Shown here in pieces: positions 1 to 5,274 of a stretch of DNA of 5,951 nt. The stretch is from AP-15 sp045802495 (GTDB lineage: Bacteria; Pseudomonadota; Alphaproteobacteria; ATCC43930; CGMCC-115725). The stretch lies in the NCBI GenBank assembly GCA_045802495.1, contig JBJMQW010000103.1, forward strand, positions 1-5,951. Reading direction: 5' to 3'. Under the pieces are notes generated by a model. It worked only from the letters and a program-made list of their open reading frames with translations. It did not search any database and was not told where the DNA came from. The position numbers were made by a program, and so were the translations under genes. How positions within the stretch are numbered: the stretch's first letter is position 1; each line of letters begins with the position of its first letter.

Positions 1-750
1 GATCAGGATGCGCTCCGGGTTCATGCCGTGCAGGATGTAATGAAAACCCTTGCCCTCCTCGCCGATGCGGTCCCCGACCGGCACCTTCAGCCCGTCGATG
101 AACAGGAGGTTCGAGTCGACCGCCTTCCGCCCCATCTTAGGAATCTCGCGCACCTCGACGGCAGTGCGGTCGAGATCCGTGTAAAACAGGGTCATACCCA
201 ATGAGGGCCGCGCGACTTCCTCCAGCGGGGTGGTGCGCGCGAGGATCAGCATCTTCTCGGCGACCTGGGCGGTCGAGATCCAGATCTTGCGGCCCGACAG
301 GATGTAATGATCGCCGTCCCGCACCGCTCGCGTCTTGAGCCGTGTCGTGTCCAGCCCGGCGTCGGGCTCCGTCACCGCAAAGCAGGTCTTCTCCTTCCCG
401 GCGATCAGGGGCGGCAGAAAGCGCTCTTTCTGCTCGTCGCTGCCGAATACGACCACCGGGTGGAGCCCAAAGATGTTCATGTGGATCGCCGAGGCACCGC
501 TGAATCCCGCGCCCGATTGAGCGACCGCCTGCATCAGGATCGCAGCTTCGGTAATGCCCAGACCGCTGCCGCCATAAGCTTCCGGCATCGCAATGCCGAG
601 CCAGCCCGCCTCCGCCATCGCTTGGTGGAATTCGTGCGGGAAGCTCCCTTCTTCATCCTTCTTCAACCAATATTCATCGCCAAAACGCTCGCACAGGCGC
701 GCAACGGCGGCGCGTATCTCCTGGTGCTCCGGCGTCAGGGAAAAGCTCAT
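1..750 (-). CDS. acyl-CoA dehydrogenase, N-terminal part (cut by window edge)
   Basis: The reading frame runs from an ATG at 750 leftwards to the window edge with no stop, giving 250 residues of a family usually about 380-400 long. The start MSFSLTPEHQEIR is the usual beginning of the helical N-terminal domain. Further visible features are MPEAYGG (55-61), the middle-domain signature FAVTEPDAGLD (124-134), which is near the family pattern E-x-x-x-G-x-D, and GRKIWIS (153-159), the segment that contacts flavin. GMNPERILI at the edge places a Glu (246) where isovaleryl- and long-chain acyl-CoA dehydrogenases have their catalytic base; that alignment is my inference. By family knowledge it is a cytoplasmic FAD enzyme making the alpha,beta double bond in an acyl-CoA and passing electrons to ETF. 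Substrate chain length cannot be judged. The ribosome-binding site is weak (GGA about 8 nt before the ATG). It is transcribed divergently from the GST gene. Confidence 0.93.
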   Translation of the reverse strand, partial: MSFSLTPEHQEIRAAVARLCERFGDEYWLKKDEEGSFPHEFHQAMAEAGWLGIAMPEAYGGSGLGITEAAILMQAVAQSGAGFSGASAIHMNIFGLHPVVVFGSDEQKERFLPPLIAGKEKTCFAVTEPDAGLDTTRLKTRAVRDGDHYILSGRKIWISTAQVAEKMLILARTTPLEEVARPSLGMTLFYTDLDRTAVEVREIPKMGRKAVDSNLLFIDGLKVPVGDRIGEEGKGFHYILHGMNPERILI

Positions 751-779
751 CTCGCATTCCACATTGCTTGCCGCGAACC

Positions 780-794
780 GCCCGTGACACGGGC
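780..794. repeat. 15-bp palindrome, possible operator
   Basis: GCCCGTGACACGGGC has perfect 7-bp arms around a single central A. It sits 30 bp upstream of the acyl-CoA dehydrogenase start, where a repressor of that gene could bind. It is also a possible short stem in RNA, but there is no U-tract, so a terminator is unlikely. An operator role is inferred from symmetry and place only. Confidence 0.35.
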
Positions 795-932
795 TGCCAG
801 CCGGCGTACGACACGCGTTCGTCCGGGCTCATGGGCCCGATGCTACTGCGATTTCGCCGTTCACCTTCGAAAAATTCTCGGCGGCGCTGTCGAAATCGCT
901 TCGTCATGGACGTCTCAAAGGCGACACCACCC

Positions 933-940
933 GAGGAGGA
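933..940 (+). promoter_or_regulatory. ribosome-binding site of the GST gene
   Basis: GAGGAGGA lies 5 nt before the ATG at 946 and is a near-perfect Shine-Dalgarno sequence. It decides the start: the same frame is open back to an ATG at 307, but that upstream part is antisense to the acyl-CoA dehydrogenase gene and is not coding. Confidence 0.85.
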
Positions 941-945
941 GACTG

Positions 946-1557
946 ATGAAGCTCTACCATTTCCCGTCGCCCAATCCGCAGAAGGTCACGTTTGCGCTGC
1001 TGGAGCTTGGGCTCGACTGTGAGAAGATCCCGGTGGATCTGGTGAAAGGCGAGCAGCGGGAGCCCGCTTTTCTGGCGGTCAATCCGGCCGGCCGGGTCCC
1101 GGTCCTCGTCGACGGCGATGTGACGCTGACCGAGTCGCACGCGATTCTCGCCTATCTCGGTGAGACCACAGGGAGGTTCTGGCCAGCAACGGCGGCAGGG
1201 CGGGCCGAGGCGTTGCAATGGCTCTTCCTCCTCGCGCAGCACATCATGCCGCACGCCGGTGAAGTAGCACTCCGGATCCGCGCCAAGGTCGTCGGCATTC
1301 CGGTCGACGAAGCCACGGTCGCCCGTGGAGAAAAGGCGCTGCCCATCCCGCTTGGGGTCATCGAAGGTCAGCTAGCAAAAAACCGGTGGATGCTGGGTCC
1401 CGACTTTAGTCTGGTGGACTGCGCCTATTGTCCGATCCTCAACGTGATCGAGAAGGCTGGCTTCGGCTTCGCCGATCTTCCCCGGGTCAGCGCCTATCTC
1501 GAAACGCTGCGTTCCCGCCAGGCTTGGAAAGACACCCCCAAGCTCCCGATGCTGTGA
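946..1557 (+). CDS. glutathione S-transferase family protein
   Basis: The 203-residue protein has the normal length and two-domain plan of a cytosolic GST. The N-terminal thioredoxin-like domain (1-75) begins MKLYHFPSPNPQKV, with Ser8 as a candidate glutathione-activating residue. It includes NPAGRVPVL (46-54) with the cis-proline Pro52, and ESHAI (63-67), the Glu-Ser pair that holds the gamma-glutamyl group of glutathione. The helical C-terminal domain contains FSLVDCAYCPIL, the usual S/T-x-x-D capping motif near the protein core. By family it would conjugate glutathione to electrophiles or act as a glutathione-dependent isomerase or dehalogenase; the substrate cannot be read from the sequence. 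No signal peptide or membrane segment is seen, so it is cytoplasmic. It stands alone on its strand and is followed 73 bp later by the antitoxin gene, which has its own operator-like leader. Confidence 0.92.
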   Translation: MKLYHFPSPNPQKVTFALLELGLDCEKIPVDLVKGEQREPAFLAVNPAGRVPVLVDGDVTLTESHAILAYLGETTGRFWPATAAGRAEALQWLFLLAQHIMPHAGEVALRIRAKVVGIPVDEATVARGEKALPIPLGVIEGQLAKNRWMLGPDFSLVDCAYCPILNVIEKAGFGFADLPRVSAYLETLRSRQAWKDTPKLPML

Positions 1558-1570
1558 GCTAACGTCGCTC

Positions 1571-1599
1571 TTGCGTTCGGACTCGTAACGCGTTACGTT
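1571..1599 (+). promoter_or_regulatory. possible promoter of the toxin-antitoxin operon
   Basis: TTGCGT (1571-1576) and TACGTT (1594-1599) are 17 bp apart, the optimal sigma-70 spacing, though each hexamer matches consensus at only about three positions. The -10 element would span the end of the first palindrome and the gap before the second, so a protein bound there would block transcription. Transcription would start near 1606 and give a short leader to the ATG at 1631. The assignment is tentative. Confidence 0.4.
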
Positions 1600-1612
1600 T
1601 GTAACGCGTTAC
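1584..1612. promoter_or_regulatory. tandem palindromes, likely antitoxin operator
   Basis: CGTAACGCGTTACG (1584-1597) is a perfect 14-bp palindrome. GTAACGCGTTAC (1601-1612) repeats its inner 12 bases exactly and is again perfectly symmetrical. Their centres are 16 bp apart, about one and a half helical turns. They lie just upstream of the antitoxin ribosome-binding site. Type II antitoxins, alone or with their toxin, usually bind such paired palindromes to repress their own operon; that role here is inferred from family behaviour and position. Confidence 0.75.
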
Positions 1613-1630
1613 GGCTTCAGGAGGGGCGAG

Positions 1631-1843
1631 ATGGCCGAGCCCGCGGAACGAATGAAGATGATGCGCGCGCGGCGCCGACGGCAGGGCCTGCGCGAATTGC
1701 GGCTTGTCGTGCCGGATCCGCGTTCGGAAGCAGTACGCCACCGGATCGCGGTGCAAGTCGCAAAGCTCGACCGCGACGCTGAACGCGAAACGTTGCTCTG
1801 GATCGAAGCAGTCTCCGAATTCGACGCCGATGAGCCGCGGTGA
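1631..1843 (+). CDS. MazE-like antitoxin (DUF3018 type)
   Basis: A 70-residue protein with a very basic N-terminal part (MKMMRARRRR, 8-17), followed by LRLVVPDPRSEAVRHRIAVQVAKLD. It has an acidic, Trp-containing tail (ETLLWIEAVSEFDADEP). This matches the family I know as MazE-like antitoxins of the DUF3018 type; I recalled this, it was not searched. The basic part would bind the operator at 1584-1612 and the acidic tail would wrap and block the toxin, as in other MazEF systems. The start at 1631 is fixed by AGGAGGGG at 1619-1626, 4 nt upstream. The stop lies inside the toxin gene, a 14-nt overlap that couples translation of the two. Expected to be labile and cytoplasmic. Confidence 0.85.
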   Translation: MAEPAERMKMMRARRRRQGLRELRLVVPDPRSEAVRHRIAVQVAKLDRDAERETLLWIEAVSEFDADEPR

Positions 1844-2156
1844 CGTGGTCATCGTCGCCACGCCGGGCGATTATGGGAAACCGCGCCCGGCTGTCATCGT
1901 GCAGTCGAATGCGATCCCGGAAAGCCTTGCCTCGATCGTGATCTGCCCAATGACATCCGAGTTGGCCGAGGCGGATTTTCGCATCACGATCGAGGCCGGG
2001 CCGGAAACGGGGCTACGGGTCCGCTCTCAGATAATGGCGGACAAACCTGTGACAGTCCGCCGAGAGCGTGTCGAGCAACGGATCGGCCGCCTGGAAGCCG
2101 CAGACATGGGTCGGCTCAATGTGGCACTCGCGTTCGTGATGGGCCTCGCGGATTAG
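1830..2156 (+). CDS. MazF/PemK family endoribonuclease toxin
   Basis: The 108-residue protein has the order of motifs of MazF/PemK toxins: RGDVVIVATPGDYGKPRPAVIVQS (starting at residue 3), CPMTS (39-43) and LRVRSQIMADKPVTV (from 62). Arg19 in KPRPAV and Thr42 in CPMTS are at the places of the catalytic Arg and Thr of characterised MazF proteins. By family it is a sequence-specific, ribosome-independent mRNA interferase that arrests growth when the antitoxin is lost; the cleavage site cannot be predicted. I chose ATG 1830 because MSRGDVV is the usual beginning. The frame is open further upstream to 1704, but that part is the antitoxin gene read out of frame. No Shine-Dalgarno is visible, in keeping with coupling to the overlapping antitoxin. 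The toxin ends 9 bp from the convergent cyclase stop, with no hairpin between them. Confidence 0.9.
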   Translation: MSRGDVVIVATPGDYGKPRPAVIVQSNAIPESLASIVICPMTSELAEADFRITIEAGPETGLRVRSQIMADKPVTVRRERVEQRIGRLEAADMGRLNVALAFVMGLAD

Positions 2157-2165
2157 GTGCAGCCC

Positions 2166-3857
2166 CTATTCTTCTGGCATCCCGGCCTTGCGGAAACCAT
2201 CCACGTGCACGGCTAGAATTTCTGGAAGAAGATATCTCACCGCACGCGTCTTGTACCCGGCAATTGTTAATCCGGGTTGAAGCTCCAGCAGTCGCTCAAG
2301 CCATTCGCGCGCTTCTGTAAGGCGGCCCAGATGCGCGCAGGAGACCACTTTCACGCGGATCGCGGCGGTGAAGCGCGGCAATTCGCGTAATGACCGTTCT
2401 GCCCATTCCGCTGCCTGCTCATATTCCCCCGCGACCAAATAGGCGAGGGCTAGTCCACCAGAAAACATGTAGCCGAACGGATCGAGCGGGCTCAGCCGCG
2501 CCGCGCGCTGCAGGGATTCAATCGCCCGGGCCGCGCGGCCTTGATAAGCTGAGACCCATCCGCTTGCCATCCACGCATGCGCGGAGTTGGGATTGAGTGC
2601 CAAGGCTCGGTCGATGGCGCTGACGGCCGTCGCGTGATCGCCGGCGAAGATCGAAAGGGTGTCGCCGGCCATCCAAAGAGCGTCAGGATCGTCTTTCCCG
2701 GCGTCGAGCGCCTGTCTAGCGAAGCATACACTCTCGGCTATACCCGCAGCAGAGATCGTCCCCATGCCATGTGTCGTTTGACTGATGCGGCACAAGCCGA
2801 TCATCGCGGCAGCCGGCGCGTAGCACGGATCGGTCGCAAGTGCTCGTTTGAGCAATGCGACTGCCACTTCCATGCCCTCGACCGAGTGCTTGTGAAATTC
2901 TGCAAGAGCTCGCAGGTACAGGTCGTAGGCGGGCTGGCTGTCAGTTGGTCTGCGGATTACCCGTTCGATCTCTGACTGGCGAAGCTTCGGCTCGATCGCG
3001 CCGACGACTTGGCTGGCTACCTCATCCTGCAGCTCGAAAATGTGATCCAGGCTACCGTCGAAGCGGTCGGCCCAGATGTGAGCGCCGCTGGCCGTGTCGA
3101 TCAACTGGCCGGTAATCCGCACGCGGTTGCCGGCCTTGCGCACGCTGCCTTCGAGCATGTATCGGACACCGAGCTCGTGCGCAATCCGCGTTACAGCGGC
3201 TGCTCGACCCCTATACGCGAAGCTCGAATTACGGGCGATCACGAACAGCCACGGCAGGCGTGAAATCGCAGTTGTGATCTCTTCGACAATGCCGTCGACG
3301 AAATAGTCCTGCTCGGGGTCGCCGGTCATGTTCTGGAACGGCAATGCCGCGAGCGAGGGCTTATCGGGCAACGGCGACGGCGCGTTCGTGCGGGTGGTCT
3401 CGGCCAGCGGAATGCGGTAGACGCGCACCGGCCTTGCAATGTTCTTGACCTGCTGCTCGCCCAGATCCTCAAAGCCGAATTCGACTTTGTCGCGGACCTG
3501 GTCGCGCACGACGCGACTGATGCAGATGCCGCCCGGCTCGGCCAAGGCTTCAAGGCGAGCGGCGACGTTGACGCCGTCGCCGTAGATGTCGTCCTCCTCG
3601 ATGAGGATGTCGCCGAGATTGATGCCGATGCGGAATTCGATCCGGCGGTCCTGGGGCACGCTGTCATTGCGCAATGCCATTGCGCGCTGCAGCCCCACCG
3701 CGCAGCGCACCGCATCGACGACGCTGGCGAATTCGACCAAGAGCCCGTCGCCGGTCGTCTTGACGATGCGGCCGCGATGCTCAGCAATCTTGGCATCCGT
3801 CAGCTCGCGGCGGATCGCCTTCAGTGCGGCGAGCTTGCCTTCCTCGTCATCGCCCAT
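2166..3857 (-). CDS. class III adenylate/guanylate cyclase with TolB-like and TPR regions, 5' end interrupted
   Basis: The open frame gives 563 residues from ATG 3857. The family-like gene would be 590 codons from ATG 3938 but has a TAG at codon 10. In 590 numbering the cyclase domain (about 11-175) shows Lys60 and Asp64 in KTTGDG (adenine-choosing Lys, second metal Asp). It also shows Asp117 in DIYGDGVNVAAR, with Asn124 and Arg128 of the transition state. The first metal Asp, Asp20 of AADVAGYS, lies in the part lost if translation starts at 3857. A TolB-like part follows (about 195-310; YMLEGSVRK 260-268, HIWADRFDG 287-295), then TPR repeats to the end (clear ALALNPN and ARLSPLDP units). No membrane segment or signal peptide is seen. 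By family it would make cAMP from ATP, with TPRs for protein contacts. ATG 3857 has no Shine-Dalgarno. Product activity is doubtful; it may be a recent pseudogene or a sequencing error. Confidence 0.85.
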   Translation of the reverse strand: MGDDEEGKLAALKAIRRELTDAKIAEHRGRIVKTTGDGLLVEFASVVDAVRCAVGLQRAMALRNDSVPQDRRIEFRIGINLGDILIEEDDIYGDGVNVAARLEALAEPGGICISRVVRDQVRDKVEFGFEDLGEQQVKNIARPVRVYRIPLAETTRTNAPSPLPDKPSLAALPFQNMTGDPEQDYFVDGIVEEITTAISRLPWLFVIARNSSFAYRGRAAAVTRIAHELGVRYMLEGSVRKAGNRVRITGQLIDTASGAHIWADRFDGSLDHIFELQDEVASQVVGAIEPKLRQSEIERVIRRPTDSQPAYDLYLRALAEFHKHSVEGMEVAVALLKRALATDPCYAPAAAMIGLCRISQTTHGMGTISAAGIAESVCFARQALDAGKDDPDALWMAGDTLSIFAGDHATAVSAIDRALALNPNSAHAWMASGWVSAYQGRAARAIESLQRAARLSPLDPFGYMFSGGLALAYLVAGEYEQAAEWAERSLRELPRFTAAIRVKVVSCAHLGRLTEAREWLERLLELQPGLTIAGYKTRAVRYLLPEILAVHVDGFRKAGMPEE

Positions 3858-3938
3858 CAGCCGAGAATAGCCGGCGACATCGGCCGCCAGGATCGCCGCC
3901 AGCCGGCGCTATACGCGCTCTCCCTCCCTGATATTCAT
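3858..3938 (-). pseudogene. 5' end of the cyclase gene, cut by in-frame TAG
   Basis: Read from ATG 3938 the frame gives MNIREGERV, a TAG at 3911-3909, then RRLAAILAADVAGYSRL leading without break into the MGDDEEG of the long frame. The residues after the stop are the conserved opening of this cyclase family, where a charged residue normally stands at the stop position (typically ERVERRLAAILAADVAGYSRLM). A single base change from GAG, AAG or CAG would produce it. No ATG or GTG in this frame lies between the TAG and 3857, so any restart before the metal-binding Asp would need a rare codon such as CTG. Confidence 0.8.
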
Positions 3939-3946
3939 TGGTGTGG

Positions 3947-3954
3947 TCCTACCT
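3947..3954 (-). promoter_or_regulatory. cyclase ribosome-binding site overlapping the amidohydrolase stop
   Basis: AGGTAGGA on the minus strand lies 8 nt before ATG 3938 and contains the TAG stop (3951-3949) of the amidohydrolase gene. This supports 3938 as the original cyclase start and points to translational coupling. There is no comparable site before ATG 3857. Confidence 0.65.
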
Positions 3955-5175
3955 TTTGTAGAAAACCCCGTCCTTCATGATGTGGGTCAGGTGCTCGCCC
4001 TGGCCGTCAAGCAGTGAGAGGTCGGCGAGCGGATTGCCGTCGACGACGATCAGATCGGCGCGGGCGCCGGGGGCAACAACGCCAAGCTCGCCGGCGCGGT
4101 TCAGGAGATCGGCGTTGACTGCCGTCGCCGAGCGGATGATGTCAAACGGCGACATCGCCCCGGCGCGGATGACGAATTCGTGCGATTGGTAGCGATGCAT
4201 CGGGCCGAGAAGGTCGGTGCCGAAGCCGATTTTGACGCCAGCCTTTTGGAGGATTTGCAGCGACTGCAGGCCGGCTTCGCGTACCTCTCCGAGCTTTGCC
4301 ATGCTCACCTCCGGAAAGCCCAGCTCCCGGCCATGGCGATGCAGTGCGTCGTAAGTCACGAGCGTCGGCACGACGAAAGCGTCGGCATTCGCGACATGCT
4401 CGGCGGTCGCGCGGTCGATCAGATTGCCGTGTTCGATCGAACGCACCCCGAAATCGACAGAACGGCGGATCGCTTCGGGCGAATAGGCGTGCGCCATGAC
4501 ATAGGTACGCCAGGCCCGCGCCTCTTCGACAATCGCGCGCACCTCGGCTTCGCTATATTGCAGGTTCCAGATCGGGTCGTAGGGAGAGGCGACACCACCC
4601 GAGGCCAAAATCTTTATCTGCGTCGCCCCTTTGCGGAGTTCGTCTCGCGCCGCCCGGCGGCATTCGGCGACACCATCGGCGATGCGCGATAGGTTGATGC
4701 CGCCCTCGCAGCAGGCGCAGGTAACCACCGACTGGGTCCTCGGTCTCGTGTCGCCATGCCCGCCCGTTTGGCTTAGCGCCATACCCGAAGGAAAGATGCG
4801 CGGGCCGTGGACGAGCCCCTCCTCGACTGCTTCGGCGAGCCCGCCATCGGCGCCCGCGGCGTCGCGGACAGTCGTGAAGCCGCGCTGCAGCATGCCTTCG
4901 AGCACCTTTGCCGCCTGCAAGGTCAGCAGCGTGACCGGCCGGTCCGACAGGCGGGCGAGCGCCGCGTCGACCGCAAGAATGTGGACATGTGCGTCGATCA
5001 ATCCCGGCATCAGGGTGCGGCCCTCGAGATCGATCGTCGTGGCGGCGACACCGGCGAGCGGCTGATCGGAGACTTCGCGGATGCGGTCGCCTTCGATCAG
5101 CACGTGGTGGTCCTCGCGACGCTCGTTTCTGGTTCCGTCGAGCACCGCGCAATTGGTGAAAATAATAGCAGGCAT
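3949..5175 (-). CDS. metal-dependent amidohydrolase (imidazolonepropionase/prolidase-like)
   Basis: The 408-residue protein has the full set of binuclear amidohydrolase residues: HVH (63-65) in MPGLIDAHVH, Lys188 in QIKILASGG (the lysine carboxylated to bridge the metals), His229 in VMAHAYSPEAI, His249 in SIEHGN and Asp321 in GFGTD. GGHGD (138-142) and VRDAAGADGG (103-112) are also typical. The N-terminal strand part (about 1-55) and the C-terminal ARADLIVVDGNPL (about 375-387) form the small beta domain that frames the TIM barrel. Known relatives include Xaa-Arg/Xaa-Lys and Xaa-Pro dipeptidases and ochratoxin-hydrolysing enzymes; the substrate here is unknown. There is no signal peptide, so it is cytoplasmic. 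A cysteine cluster (TCACCEGG, 152-159) lies on the loop before Lys188. AAGGGGAG directly before ATG 5175 is the ribosome-binding site, although the spacing is short. It is the first gene of an apparent operon with the cyclase. Confidence 0.92.
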   Translation of the reverse strand: MPAIIFTNCAVLDGTRNERREDHHVLIEGDRIREVSDQPLAGVAATTIDLEGRTLMPGLIDAHVHILAVDAALARLSDRPVTLLTLQAAKVLEGMLQRGFTTVRDAAGADGGLAEAVEEGLVHGPRIFPSGMALSQTGGHGDTRPRTQSVVTCACCEGGINLSRIADGVAECRRAARDELRKGATQIKILASGGVASPYDPIWNLQYSEAEVRAIVEEARAWRTYVMAHAYSPEAIRRSVDFGVRSIEHGNLIDRATAEHVANADAFVVPTLVTYDALHRHGRELGFPEVSMAKLGEVREAGLQSLQILQKAGVKIGFGTDLLGPMHRYQSHEFVIRAGAMSPFDIIRSATAVNADLLNRAGELGVVAPGARADLIVVDGNPLADLSLLDGQGEHLTHIMKDGVFYKR

Positions 5176-5274
5176 GGCTCCCCTTGCCGGTCCGATACTA
5201 GGCTCGATTGCCCGTCCGACGGAAGCGGGCTAACGTCGGACCGGCAACCGAAACACCTCTAGGGAGGGGCACTC
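5176..5274. promoter_or_regulatory. divergent promoter region, amidohydrolase / epimerase
   Basis: This 99-bp gap separates the two gene starts and has to serve transcription in both directions. Its ends hold the two ribosome-binding sites, AAGGGGAG (5185-5178, minus strand) and AGGGAGGGG (5261-5269, plus strand). The middle is filled by the three-copy 12-bp motif. No hexamer pair is convincing as a promoter. Confidence 0.6.
5184..5247. repeat. 12-bp motif in three copies, likely operator
   Basis: TTGCCGGTCCGA occurs at 5184-5195. It recurs with one mismatch (TTGCCCGTCCGA) at 5208-5219, a shift of exactly 24 bp. It occurs again as a perfect reverse complement, TCGGACCGGCAA, at 5236-5247. The first and third copies form a perfect 12-bp inverted repeat with a 40-bp spacer. 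Two direct copies and one inverted copy in a 99-bp divergent promoter region look like binding sites for one regulator of both transcription units; no regulator gene is in the window. The first copy overlaps the amidohydrolase ribosome-binding site by two bases. Confidence 0.6.

Larger units (their letters stand above)
751..945. promoter_or_regulatory. divergent intergenic region, acyl-CoA dehydrogenase / GST
   Basis: This 195-bp gap lies between two outward-facing genes and must carry their promoters, although I see no convincing -35/-10 pair. It contains a palindrome at 780-794 (GCCCGTG, one base, CACGGGC) that could be an operator. A 9-bp inverted repeat (GCGATTTCG at 848-856 and CGAAATCGC at 891-899) has a 34-bp spacer. 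Small open frames crossing this gap on both strands show no recognisable protein and are ignored. Confidence 0.45.

Noticed and set aside
674..907. 77-codon minus-strand frame over the divergent gap
   Set aside because: It overlaps the acyl-CoA dehydrogenase start in another frame, is rich in Arg as random G+C-rich frames are, and shows no domain.
307..945. Upstream 213-codon extension of the GST frame (ATG 307)
   Set aside because: It is antisense to the acyl-CoA dehydrogenase gene, has no recognisable domain, and the strong ribosome-binding site and the family start both lie at 946.
1704..1829. N-terminal extension of the toxin
   Set aside because: It is the antitoxin gene read in another frame; MazF/PemK proteins begin at the MSRGDVV position.
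2157..2165. Bidirectional terminator between toxin and cyclase
   Set aside because: Only 9 bp separate the stops and I find no hairpin there or in the adjoining gene ends.
4553..5152. 199-codon minus-strand frame
   Set aside because: An Arg/Pro-rich shadow lying wholly within the amidohydrolase gene, whose own frame carries all family motifs.
5184..5247. Terminator hairpin from the 12-bp inverted repeat
   Set aside because: The 40-bp loop, absence of a U-tract and position between divergent gene starts fit an operator, not a terminator.
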